Assembly: GCA_009699615.1 (NCBI GenBank)
Contig: WLNV01000014.1
Location: forward strand, 1-16,390
Length of the DNA: 16,390 nucleotides
Reading direction: 5' to 3'
Origin: Actinomycetota bacterium
Lineage (GTDB): Bacteria > Actinomycetota > Thermoleophilia > Solirubrobacterales > Solirubrobacteraceae
The notes beneath the pieces were generated by a model. It made no database searches. It saw nothing but the letters and a program-made list of their open reading frames with translations, and was not told the origin of the DNA. Both the position numbers and the translations under genes were made by a program. Below are positions 1 to 7,009 of the stretch, one piece after another. Positions within the stretch are counted from its first letter, which is position 1, and each line of letters begins with the position of its first letter.

Positions 1-1016
1 TCGCCGTAACAATCGGGGCGTTCTCCCGACGGTTCAACTTGCAGCGCCGCGATCGCAGCATCGGCGTCAAGATCAACGAGCGAATTCCAACCGGAGTGGA
101 CGGTCTCAGTCCACTCCGTCGTGTCACGCATCGTGACGCACGGCACAGCCGCCAGGTAGGCCTCCTTCTGGGCGCCGCCGGAGTCGGTCAAGACGGCACG
201 CGCGTTTAGTAGCAGCGCCGTGAAGTCGAGGTAGCCGAGCGGGGCAAGCAGCCGCACGTCACCCTGCTCCAACTCGGTCAGCAAGCCGGTCTGTTCAAGG
301 CGCGCGCGCGTGCGTGGATGGAGCGGCATTACGACCGGTCCGGGAACTGCGAGCAGCAGCTTGACAAGCAGCGCAAGCCGCGCCGGATCGTCGACGTTGG
401 CGGCGCGGTGTGCAGTTGCCAACAGATAGCCGCCAGGCTCAACCCCAGCCGCCTCCAGCGCCGCAACGTTGGCCGCTGCGCGTGGTCGCATCAGCTCGGC
501 GACATCGACCATCACATCCCCGACCAGCAGCGCGCGGGTTCCAAGCCCTTCGTTCTGAAGATTCGCCAGTGCAACCTGCGACGGGCAGAGCAGCAGCTCG
601 GAGCAGTGGTCGGTCAAGATTCGGTTCAGCTCCTCCGGCATCGTGCGGTCGAAGGAGCGCATCCCGGCCTCGACGTGGACGACGGGAATATTCGCTTGGG
701 CGGCCGTAAGTGCACCGGCCAGTGTCGAGTTGGTGTCGCCGTAGACGAGAACTGCGTCCGGCTGCTGCTCTGCCAGAAGCGGCGCCAGCGCAGCGATCAT
801 CCGCGCAGTCTGCTCGCTGTTGCTGCCTCCCGAGATCTCCAGCTCGATCTCCGGCCGAGGCATCCCAAGTTCATCGATGAAGATCGTCGAAAGCTCATCG
901 TCGTAGTGCTGACCGGTATGGACCAGCACCTCCTCGTGCTCGGCGCGCAGCGGGCCGGAGACTGCAGCGGCCTTGATGAACTGCGGACGGTTGCCGATTA
1001 CCGTTACGAGCTTCAC
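1..1016 (-). CDS. wecB: UDP-N-acetylglucosamine 2-epimerase (non-hydrolysing), 3' end cut by window edge
   Basis: Translation by eye gives 338 residues with no stop before the window edge; the family is usually about 360-390 residues, so only the C-terminus is missing. The enzyme interconverts UDP-GlcNAc and UDP-ManNAc (or a related UDP-sugar) in the cytoplasm for surface polysaccharide synthesis. Visible family landmarks are GNRPQFIK (residues 8-15, including Arg10 and Lys15), YGDT with Asp94, HVEAG with Glu116, PEE at 127-129, TAHR with His203 and the UDP-binding DSGGAQKEA near 278-286. The stretch RDTTEWTETV resembles WbpI-like/archaeal-type epimerases more than the TERPE form of classical WecB, so the exact substrate is open. 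The start is GTG at 1016-1014, overlapping the aminotransferase stop as GTGA, which implies translational coupling. Confidence 0.92.
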   Translation of the reverse strand, partial: MKLVTVIGNRPQFIKAAAVSGPLRAEHEEVLVHTGQHYDDELSTIFIDELGMPRPEIELEISGGSNSEQTARMIAALAPLLAEQQPDAVLVYGDTNSTLAGALTAAQANIPVVHVEAGMRSFDRTMPEELNRILTDHCSELLLCPSQVALANLQNEGLGTRALLVGDVMVDVAELMRPRAAANVAALEAAGVEPGGYLLATAHRAANVDDPARLALLVKLLLAVPGPVVMPLHPRTRARLEQTGLLTELEQGDVRLLAPLGYLDFTALLLNARAVLTDSGGAQKEAYLAAVPCVTMRDTTEWTETVHSGWNSLVDLDADAAIAALQVEPSGERPDCYG

Positions 1017-1795
1017 GCCGGTTGACCGACCGCCTCGGCGATCGTCGCCCGCAGAACCTTGTCGACGGCAGCCGACAGCGGGCCCGGTGCCTCGATCTGG
1101 TGATCATCGATCGCTGAAACCGGGTGCACCTCTCGAAGCGTCGAGGCGAGGAATGCCTCCTTGATCTGCGGAATCTGGTCAACGCTGATCGATTCTTCCT
1201 CGACCAGGCCGGTGCCGAGCAGCACGCGGCGCGTAATCGAATCAAGCACACGGTCACTAAGCGGCGGCGTGACAAGCCGCTCGCCGTCGAGCGAAGCGAC
1301 GAAGCTCTGCCTCGGGCCTTCGAGCACCGTTCCGCTCTCCGTCACCAGCAACGCCTCGCTGGCGCCGCGGTCGACAGCAATCCGTGTCGCCAACATGTTG
1401 GCCGCGTAGGAAAGCGATTTGATCCCGTCGAGCAGAATCGTTGACGAGTAGGGCAGCGTTGTCAGCGTGATCGATGGCGGGATCGGCGGCAGGGCCTCAA
1501 TGAAGCCGAGCCTTGTACCGGCGCCGGTCGAGACAAGCCGAAGGCAGCCGTCATGGCCGGGGGCGGCTTCAAGCAATGCCGCCGTGTCGGCTTCAATCGC
1601 CGCACGATCGAACGTGATCATCAGCTTCGTCGCCGAGCGCTCCATCCGTTCGAAGTGCTCCTCGAGCGCGAACGGGACGCCGTTGTAGACGCGGATTACT
1701 TCGAAGACCCCATCGCCGCGCAAGAGGCCAACATCGTTGGCGGGCACAAGCGCTTCTTCAGCTTCGAGGATTTGACCGTTAAGGGAGGCAAGCAT
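1013..1795 (-). CDS. class IV PLP-dependent aminotransferase (branched-chain/D-amino-acid transaminase or aminodeoxychorismate lyase type)
   Basis: A 260-residue protein of the fold-type IV PLP family, close to the normal length of 270-300. N-terminal GDGVFEVIRVYNG (about 27-39) is the typical family opening, Lys126 in DGIKSLSY fits the Schiff-base lysine, and Glu159 in VLEG fits the glutamate that contacts the PLP ring nitrogen. The segment after it is RQSF where many members have sNxF, so the usual Asn is absent. The family includes branched-chain and D-amino-acid transaminases and PabC; the sequence alone does not separate them. It starts with ATG 37 nt after the tRNA-Lys 3' end and its TGA overlaps the GTG of the epimerase gene. 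Confidence 0.85.
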   Translation of the reverse strand: MLASLNGQILEAEEALVPANDVGLLRGDGVFEVIRVYNGVPFALEEHFERMERSATKLMITFDRAAIEADTAALLEAAPGHDGCLRLVSTGAGTRLGFIEALPPIPPSITLTTLPYSSTILLDGIKSLSYAANMLATRIAVDRGASEALLVTESGTVLEGPRQSFVASLDGERLVTPPLSDRVLDSITRRVLLGTGLVEEESISVDQIPQIKEAFLASTLREVHPVSAIDDHQIEAPGPLSAAVDKVLRATIAEAVGQPA

Positions 1796-1832
1796 CGCGC
1801 TGATTCTGCCACACCACCGGGCACAAGACCTA

Positions 1833-1905
1833 TGCCCCCGCCAGGAATCGAACCTGGAACCTTCGGATTAAGAGTCCGCTGCTCTGCCAGTTGAGCTACA
1901 GGGGC
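1833..1905 (-). tRNA. tRNA-Lys (anticodon CTT)
   Basis: Read on the minus strand, 73 nt fold into a full cloverleaf. The acceptor stem GCCCCTG pairs with CGGGGGC, with one T-G wobble. The D arm is GCTC/GAGC. The anticodon loop CTCTTAA carries CTT at plus positions 1870-1872, reading AAG codons. The T arm is CCAGG-TTCGATT-CCTGG and the discriminator base is A. The 3' CCA is not encoded. Positions 27 and 43 form a G-A mismatch at the top of the anticodon stem. It lies 23 nt after the stop of the membrane TPR-like gene and just before the aminotransferase, on the same strand, so co-transcription is possible. Confidence 0.96.
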
Positions 1906-1928
1906 GTACCGGGCGCGAAGTTTAGCCG

Positions 1929-2636
1929 CTAGCCACCGAGCCCTGGCGTGCCCTGCGACTTCTGCTGGGCAGCCTGAGCCTGTGCGCTGTCGATCTGAGT
2001 CCGCTGCGTTGCAAGCTGCGCGGCGACCAGTTTGCGCTTGTTGGCCGGCGTCAGCTCAAGCGCGCGCTGCTCGGCGATCTCGCTCTCGCGCTTCTCGCCG
2101 GCGAGGTAGGTGAGGACGGCGAGTTGCGAGTAGAGCGCTGCGCTGGGGCCACGGCTCTCAATTACGACCTTCAGGGCGCCGGCCGACTTGGCCGGCTGGT
2201 TCAGCCCGCCTGGGCCGTAAGCATTGATCATCAGCGAAGCCACGCGGTCATCGGGCTTCTTTGGATTGAGTGCGAGGTAGCTCTCCCAGCTCGCGGCGCC
2301 CTTCGCCAACGCGGCCTTGCCGGCGGCATTGAAGCTCTGCGTGTTCTGGTCGTAGCCGATGATCGAGGCCTGCTGGATCTGAGCCTTCGTCAGCGCTGCC
2401 CACGAAGCCTCATCTTTCGGATCGGCGGCAACCTTCTTCGAGAGCGCCTTGGCTTGGTCGCTGTAGACGCTGGTGTTGGATCCGCTGCCCGAACCACCGA
2501 TTGCGTCAACGAGGCCGCCAGAGGTTGCGCCACCGATCCCGAACGCAACGAGGCCGAGGCCAATCAGCAGCGCGAGGCCGCCGTAGACAATCTTGACCGT
2601 CCGGCGACGGCCTTTTCCTCGAAGATCGAAAAGCAT
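1929..2636 (-). CDS. membrane-anchored helical (TPR-like) protein downstream of tatC
   Basis: A 235-residue protein starting at ATG 2636, chosen because it follows the tatC stop by 4 nt and has a GAAGAG purine stretch upstream; a longer reading would overlap tatC by 89 nt. A positively charged start (RGKGRRR, residues 6-12) precedes one membrane segment (about 15-37), predicting N-in/C-out topology. A Gly/Ser linker follows. The rest is helical and TPR-like, with phrases such as KKVAADPKDEASWAALTKAQ and AEQRALELTPANKRKL that resemble tetratricopeptide helix pairs, and a Gln/Ala-rich tail. No enzyme motif is visible. The place behind tatA-tatC suggests a cell-envelope role, but no function is established from sequence. 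Confidence 0.8.
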   Translation of the reverse strand: MLFDLRGKGRRRTVKIVYGGLALLIGLGLVAFGIGGATSGGLVDAIGGSGSGSNTSVYSDQAKALSKKVAADPKDEASWAALTKAQIQQASIIGYDQNTQSFNAAGKAALAKGAASWESYLALNPKKPDDRVASLMINAYGPGGLNQPAKSAGALKVVIESRGPSAALYSQLAVLTYLAGEKRESEIAEQRALELTPANKRKLVAAQLATQRTQIDSAQAQAAQQKSQGTPGLGG

Positions 2637-2640
2637 CTCT

Positions 2641-3732
2641 TCAGGATACGGGGGTCTGGTCGTGCTCGGCGTCAGCACCATCTTCGCCAGCGATATCTGC
2701 TGCAAGGACTTCCTGCTCGTCGTCCTCATCCCACCAGTCTTCCCAGCGGCTGGCGATCGTGCCTGAGCGCGGTCTGAAGATGTAAGCGAGGCCGATACTT
2801 AGCTCGTAGAGCAGGATCAGCGGCAGCATCGTTACCAGCATCGTCACCGGGTCAGGAGTTGGCGTAGCGACAGCGGCGACGACCGAAATACCGAGGATCA
2901 CGTAGCCCTGGCGCTTCCAAAGCGTCTTCGCGTCCACGACGCCGGTGCGCGTTAGGACCAGCACCCCGACCGGGATCTGGAAGACAAGCCCCATCAGGGC
3001 CAGGAAGAGCACCACAAAGCGGTAGTAGTCGCGCGCCTGTATCTGAATGTCGAATTCGCCGCTGTTGTAGTTCTGAAGAAAGTTGACCGCTCTCGGTAAC
3101 GCTCCGTAATAGCCGAACAGAACGCCGGCCGCAAAGAGAACCGGGATCAGCGCCATCATCGGAATCACGAGCTTCCGTTCCTTCGGATCGAAGGCCGGCA
3201 AAACGAAGGCGTAGATCTGCCAGAGAATGAACGGCAAGGCGAGCAAGAGAGCGGCGTAGGCCGCGACCGTAAAGGTCGCGACGAACGGCTCGGCGACGCC
3301 AAGCGTCAGCGGTCTGCGACCACGGTCTGTCGGTACAACCTTCGTTGCCAGCGCCGTCGCGGCCGAGGCCTTAGCGAGCTGCGCACTGGCCCGCGCCGCC
3401 TCCAGCTTCGCTGCTGCGCTCACGCCAGGCTCGGCGGCGAGCGAGTCGAGCGACTGCCTTGTGCTCGCAAGCGCAGGCGTCAGCTGCCTCAGGACAACGC
3501 CCAGTGCCGTATCGAAGCGCTGGCCCTGCTGTAGAGAATCCTGCCCGCCGGAGCGCTGGGCATCGGCAAGCGGCTGATTGACGATCTGCAGGATCGCGTG
3601 GTTCTGCCAGTAGCAGACGGAAAAACAGCCGGCGAGGATGATGATGCAGACGATCAGCCGTGAACGCAGCTCGTCGAGGTGGTCGACGATGCTGATCCGT
3701 TCTTCGTGGCCGATCGGCCGGACGGCCGGCAT
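2641..3732 (-). CDS. tatC: Sec-independent (twin-arginine) protein translocase subunit TatC
   Basis: TatC binds twin-arginine signal peptides and forms the membrane core of the Tat translocase. The protein has 363 residues, against about 250-270 in typical TatC. HLDELRSRL (18-26) is the N-terminal cytoplasmic signature and precedes TM1 (about 27-42). GVAEPF (145-150) and FVLPAFDPKERK (176-187), including Glu185, match the conserved core that follows. Four further membrane segments lie between about 188 and 318. Residues about 48-145, in the first extracytoplasmic loop, are far longer than usual and Ala/Gln-rich helical. The C-terminus is an acidic tail with WEDWWDEDDE. The gene is 8 nt after tatA and 4 nt before the TPR-like gene. 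Confidence 0.95.
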   Translation of the reverse strand: MPAVRPIGHEERISIVDHLDELRSRLIVCIIILAGCFSVCYWQNHAILQIVNQPLADAQRSGGQDSLQQGQRFDTALGVVLRQLTPALASTRQSLDSLAAEPGVSAAAKLEAARASAQLAKASAATALATKVVPTDRGRRPLTLGVAEPFVATFTVAAYAALLLALPFILWQIYAFVLPAFDPKERKLVIPMMALIPVLFAAGVLFGYYGALPRAVNFLQNYNSGEFDIQIQARDYYRFVVLFLALMGLVFQIPVGVLVLTRTGVVDAKTLWKRQGYVILGISVVAAVATPTPDPVTMLVTMLPLILLYELSIGLAYIFRPRSGTIASRWEDWWDEDDEQEVLAADIAGEDGADAEHDQTPVS

Positions 3733-3740
3733 GGCGAAGC

Positions 3741-3992
3741 CTAAGCGTCGCCGCGCGGCTGCTTCTCGGGCGCGGCGCTCTGCTCGGCTGGCGACGCCTC
3801 AACAGCAGCCGCAGCGTCGATCTTTGCTGGCTCTTCCTCCGAATCGTCGCCACCGCGGCTGGTGATCGAATCCTTGAACTCGCGCATCCCGGTGCCAAGG
3901 TTGCGGCCTAGTCCAGGCAGCTTCTTCGGGCCGACGATCAACAGCACGATCAGCAGGACTACGCCGATTTCCAAGGGGCCAATAGAAGGCAT
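3741..3992 (-). CDS. tatA: twin-arginine translocase subunit TatA
   Basis: TatA oligomerises to let folded Tat substrates cross the membrane. The 83-residue protein shows the complete family plan: a short N-terminus, one hydrophobic helix (about 8-20), the hinge GPKKLPGLGR (21-30), an amphipathic helix GTGMREFKDSI (33-43) and a charged Ala/Glu-rich tail. The usual Phe before GPKK is Val here. TatB is not seen next to it, in keeping with minimal TatA-TatC systems, although TatB may lie elsewhere. The ATG at 3992 lacks a clear Shine-Dalgarno sequence but has a -10-like TACGAT 6 nt upstream, so the mRNA may be leaderless. Confidence 0.95.
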   Translation of the reverse strand: MPSIGPLEIGVVLLIVLLIVGPKKLPGLGRNLGTGMREFKDSITSRGGDDSEEEPAKIDAAAAVEASPAEQSAAPEKQPRGDA

Positions 3993-3998
3993 CGATAC

Positions 3999-4004
3999 AT
4001 CGTA
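3999..4004 (-). promoter_or_regulatory. candidate -10 element for tatA (leaderless start)
   Basis: On the minus strand TACGAT fits the TAnnnT pattern and ends 6 nt before the tatA ATG. Transcription would begin at or within one base of the start codon. No convincing -35 box was found at the expected spacing, and the assignment rests on position and pattern only. Confidence 0.35.
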
Positions 4005-4105
4005 CCTAGGTAGTGAGGATCTCGTGCAGCTTTGCGCACCTTTCTGGCGCGCTCCGTGTTTCAGCTCTCAGAACAACGCAAGAGAGAGCGACCAGACTTA
4101 GGCCA

Positions 4106-4552
4106 ATGCGAGATTCCGAGCAACCCAAGAGCGAGATCCGAACCGTCCGCCTTCCATCGGGCCGTCAGGTTGAGATCAGCTACCTCGATGGCGCAGCCGT
4201 CTCACTCTCTGATCAGGGGCTGGCAATCAACGAGTTCGAGGCCGAGCTTCAGGAGAGCGTCGACGCGCTGCTCAACTGCGGGGAGTGCGGCTGCGACACG
4301 GTTCAGCCTGTCGAATGGGACGGCTACGGCCCAAGCCGCTGGAAGATCGAGCTGCGCTGCCCCAACTGCGAAGCGCGATGCACGACGATCGTCGAGGATG
4401 ACGTCGCCGAGGGTTGCGACCGCGCCCACCAGCGTGGCGCTGATGCGCTCGAATTGACGTTGACGAAGCTCGCCGAAGAGAACGCCGAGCGAGACGTTCA
4501 GAGGCTCCGGTTCGCGCTTAGTAACAACCACCTCCTGCCCGAAGACTTCTAG
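4106..4552 (+). CDS. small cysteine-rich, zinc-ribbon-like protein of unknown function
   Basis: A 148-residue protein with ATG at 4106; a longer reading from 4013 adds an Arg-rich, low-confidence stretch inside the tatA upstream region, so the shorter start is preferred. Cys58, Cys61 and Cys63 (NCGECGCD) are followed 22 residues later by Cys85, Cys88 and Cys92 (RCPNCEARC), a layout like a four-cysteine zinc ribbon with two extra cysteines. Between them lies VEWDGYGPSRWKIELR, which reads as beta strands. The N-terminus (TVRLPSGRQVEISYLDG) is also strand-like and the C-terminus is a long charged helix. No family could be named. It is transcribed divergently from tatA and converges on the polyprenyl synthase gene with only 12 bp between stops. 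Confidence 0.8.
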   Translation: MRDSEQPKSEIRTVRLPSGRQVEISYLDGAAVSLSDQGLAINEFEAELQESVDALLNCGECGCDTVQPVEWDGYGPSRWKIELRCPNCEARCTTIVEDDVAEGCDRAHQRGADALELTLTKLAEENAERDVQRLRFALSNNHLLPEDF

Positions 4553-4564
4553 CGTCGGACGGGA

Positions 4565-5545
4565 CTAGCTGTAGCGCGCGACGACGCTGTCAGCTACCAG
4601 CTCAAGCGACTGGCGGCGACGATCGTCAAGCTCGGCCGGCAGTCCCAACTTGGCGTCGTCGACGAGTTTCAGCGCAAAGGCGCGCGCCTGCTCGAGCGCC
4701 CCACTCGCTGCGATCCGGTCGCATAGCGATTCCGCCGCCGCGGCCGAGTCGATCCCGCGCAGCTCGAGTCGCTCGATCGTAGGGTCGATCTCGCGCGCGA
4801 TGATCAGCGGCAGAGTCACAGTCCCGTCAAGCAGATCGGTCCCACGCTGCTTGCCGGTGCGCTCTGCCGGGCCACTGACGTCGAGTACGTCGTCGAGCAC
4901 CTGAAAGGCGATCCCGATCGCGCGGCCGAAAGGGGCAAGCTCAGGTGGCTGACCGGCAACGTTGGTTCCGATCGCGCAGGCTGCCTCAAACAGCCGCGCA
5001 GTCTTGAGCTCGCAACGCTGGAGGTAGCGATCGCGGCCGATCTCCGTGTTCCAGCCATCGGCGCGCTGCAGCAGCTCGCCGCGCGCCAACGCCGAGCAGG
5101 CGTCGCTTAGCAGCTCGACCGAGCGCGGATTGCCGCTCTCGGTGATCGTCGCAAAGGCGCGCGCAAAGAGCAGATCGCCGGTCGCGACCGCAGCTTCGCG
5201 GCCGGCCAGCGAAACGATCGTCGGCTTGCCTCGGCGCAGGTCGGCCTCGTCGAGAACATCATCGTGGACCAGCGTCGCGCTGTGAACCAGCTCAATCGCT
5301 GCGCCTGCGCGCACAAGCGCTTCGCTCTGCAGCTCGTTCGCGGGCGGCCCGGCGCAGAGCAGCAACAGCAGCGGTCGCAGGCGCTTGCCGCCTGCAGCGA
5401 TCGTCGCCTCGCCGTACTGCGCGAGCGGAGCGCCATAGCCAACCGCCTCAGCCCGCAGCCGCTGCTCGATTGCCCTCAGCAGCGGCGGGATGTGCTCACC
5501 GCCGGCGACGACCAGCTCGCCGGTCTGCGGCGTCGCGTCGTCCAT
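4565..5545 (-). CDS. long-chain trans-polyprenyl diphosphate synthase (probable menaquinone side chain)
   Basis: A 326-residue all-helical isoprenyl diphosphate synthase that elongates an allylic diphosphate with isopentenyl diphosphate units. GGKRLRP (52-58) is the conserved diphosphate-binding motif. The first Asp-rich motif is DDVLD at 95-99 in LVHSATLVHDDVLD, and the second is DDVLD at 218-222 in FQVLDDVLDVSG, followed by KQRGTDLLDG. The small residues Ser-Ala-Thr ahead of the first motif point to a long-chain product rather than farnesyl diphosphate; the chain length cannot be read safely. It follows menG with a 1-nt overlap (TGATG), so its natural product is likely the menaquinone tail, as in Bacillus hepS-menG-hepT loci. 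Confidence 0.93.
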   Translation of the reverse strand: MDDATPQTGELVVAGGEHIPPLLRAIEQRLRAEAVGYGAPLAQYGEATIAAGGKRLRPLLLLLCAGPPANELQSEALVRAGAAIELVHSATLVHDDVLDEADLRRGKPTIVSLAGREAAVATGDLLFARAFATITESGNPRSVELLSDACSALARGELLQRADGWNTEIGRDRYLQRCELKTARLFEAACAIGTNVAGQPPELAPFGRAIGIAFQVLDDVLDVSGPAERTGKQRGTDLLDGTVTLPLIIAREIDPTIERLELRGIDSAAAAESLCDRIAASGALEQARAFALKLVDDAKLGLPAELDDRRRQSLELVADSVVARYS

Positions 5546-6255
5546 CAGGCGTCGGGCTTGGTCCCCGAATGGATCGCGATGATTCCGCCCGCCGTCAGCA
5601 GGTAGGCAACGTCGCTAAGGCCGGCGGCCGAGAGGCGGCCGGCGAGCGTCCGCGCGTCGGGGAAGCGGCGAACCGAGCTCGGTAGGTAGCTGTAGGCATC
5701 GGGATCACCGGCGAAGCGGCCGATTAGAGGCACGAGCCGGTCGAACCAGAGGCGGAAGAAGGTCGAGAGCGGAGCCCGAGTCGGAGTGGTGATTTCGAGC
5801 ACGACGACGCGGCCGCCAGGGCGCGTTACGCGGACCATCTCGGCCAACCCACGGTCGAGGTCAGAGAAGTTTCGTGCGCCAAAGCCAACCGTGACGGCGT
5901 CGAAGCGGTCGCTCTCGTAAGGAAGGTCGAGCGCGTTGGCTTGCTGCCAGGTCAGCTGCGGCGCCTTGACCCGCGCGCGATCGAGCATCTGCTCGGAGAA
6001 GTCGGAGCCGATCACGCTGCCGCCGCTGCCGACGCGCGCGGCCAGCTCAATCGCAAGGTCGCCGGTGCCACTGGCCACGTCAAGCACACTGTCGCCAAGG
6101 CCGACCCGTGCGAGATCGACTGCACGACGGCGCCAGCGATGGTGCAACCCGGCCGTCATCAGCGAGTTCATCAGGTCGTAGACGCCGGCGATACGGTCGA
6201 ACATCGCCTCAACCTGCGGTTCCTCAAGCGTGCCGCTGGCGCTGCCGTCGGCCAT
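5545..6255 (-). CDS. menG: demethylmenaquinone methyltransferase (UbiE/MenG family)
   Basis: This SAM-dependent enzyme performs the last methylation of menaquinone biosynthesis; the UbiE branch also serves ubiquinone. The 236-residue length is normal. The N-terminal family signature is FDRIAGVYDLMNSLMTAGLHHRWR (about 19-42, 24 residues). VLDVASGTGDLA (58-69) is the SAM-binding motif I. GFGARNFSD and VTRPGGRVVVLE are later conserved blocks, and YLPSSVRRFPD near the C-terminus is typical. No ubiquinone genes are visible, and the adjacent bc complex is of the menaquinol type, so a menaquinone role is preferred. The gene begins 10 nt after qcrC. Confidence 0.93.
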   Translation of the reverse strand: MADGSASGTLEEPQVEAMFDRIAGVYDLMNSLMTAGLHHRWRRRAVDLARVGLGDSVLDVASGTGDLAIELAARVGSGGSVIGSDFSEQMLDRARVKAPQLTWQQANALDLPYESDRFDAVTVGFGARNFSDLDRGLAEMVRVTRPGGRVVVLEITTPTRAPLSTFFRLWFDRLVPLIGRFAGDPDAYSYLPSSVRRFPDARTLAGRLSAAGLSDVAYLLTAGGIIAIHSGTKPDA

Positions 6256-6265
6256 CGTAAGCTCG

Positions 6266-7009
6266 CTACTTCAGCGCGGCGAGGAAGCCGACCATCTGAG
6301 CGAACTGCGTTGGCGACTCCTCGCTCAGCGCCGAGAACGACGGCATCGGTGCGCTCGGGTTCAACAGCGTCCGTTGGATCGCCTGTGCAGGCAGACGGGC
6401 ACCGATCTTCGTCAGCGACGGCCCTGGCCCCGAGTTGCCGTTCTCACCAAACTTATGGCACGCGGCGCAGCCGGATTGGGCGACGACCTGGCTGCCCGCC
6501 TCAAAGTTCGCAACAGCCTCAGGACCCTGTGAAGAGACATTTGCCGGCACCGGAATGTCGATCTGCGTCGGAGGCCCCGCCGCGGCGCCAAGGTAGGTCA
6601 GGTAGCCGATCGCGCAGACAACGAAGATCCCGGCCGTCGTCGCGATTGGGCGGCGCTCCGGGCGGCGCTCCGGGCCACGGTCGTAGAACGGGAGCAGGAA
6701 GAGCAGGATCAGGCAGATCGTTGGTACGCCGATCGTTGCCAGCGGCACCAGCGCCGGCGGCTTAATCACGCGCAGCAGCTCAAAGAGGAAGAAGAAGTAC
6801 CACTCGGGGCGTGGCGTGTAAGTCGTTGAGGTTGGGTCGGCCTTCGGGCCGAGCTCGGCGCCGAGAACAATCGACATCGCGATGATCACGGCCATCACGA
6901 CGATCGCCATCGCGCTGTCCTTGGCGACGGCATAAGGGAAGAACGGCTTGCCCTGACTCTTCAGCGTGCCGTAGTCGCGCAGGTACTGCTCTTTTTGTTC
7001 CTTGTTCAT
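6266..7009 (-). CDS. qcrC: menaquinol:cytochrome c reductase, cytochrome b subunit IV-cytochrome c fusion
   Basis: A 247-residue fusion. The N-terminal part carries three predicted membrane segments (about 30-50, 85-107 and 122-141) and the quinol-site motif PEWY at 68-71 within TPRPEWYFFFLFELLR, matching subunit IV of b6f/Bacillus-type complexes. The C-terminal part is a class I cytochrome c domain with the heme-binding CAACH at 181-185 and Met222 (APMPSF) as probable distal ligand. Bacillus QcrC has the same arrangement. It starts at ATG 7009, overlapping the qcrB stop by 4 nt (ATGA). A 12-bp tandem duplication in the loop between the second and third membrane segments produces a repeated ERRP. 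Confidence 0.93.
   Translation of the reverse strand: MNKEQKEQYLRDYGTLKSQGKPFFPYAVAKDSAMAIVVMAVIIAMSIVLGAELGPKADPTSTTYTPRPEWYFFFLFELLRVIKPPALVPLATIGVPTICLILLFLLPFYDRGPERRPERRPIATTAGIFVVCAIGYLTYLGAAAGPPTQIDIPVPANVSSQGPEAVANFEAGSQVVAQSGCAACHKFGENGNSGPGPSLTKIGARLPAQAIQRTLLNPSAPMPSFSALSEESPTQFAQMVGFLAALK
6648..6671. repeat. 12-bp perfect tandem duplication within qcrC
   Basis: The unit GGGCGGCGCTCC occurs twice head to tail and is in frame, adding four residues (a second ERRP) to the cytoplasmic loop of QcrC between membrane segments. It looks like a simple replication-slippage duplication that leaves the reading frame intact. Confidence 0.85.

Noticed and set aside
318..1025. Plus-strand open frame (235 codons) at the left end
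   Set aside because: The minus strand here encodes the epimerase with conserved active-site residues throughout.
2637..2729. Longer N-terminus for the TPR-like protein from 2729
   Set aside because: It would overlap tatC by 89 nt and add an uncharacteristic Ser/Thr/Arg stretch; the ATG at 2636 follows the tatC stop with a purine-rich site.
4553..4564. Shared terminator between the convergent 4106-4552 and 4565-5545 genes
   Set aside because: Only 12 bp separate the stops and no stem with a T-run is visible there.
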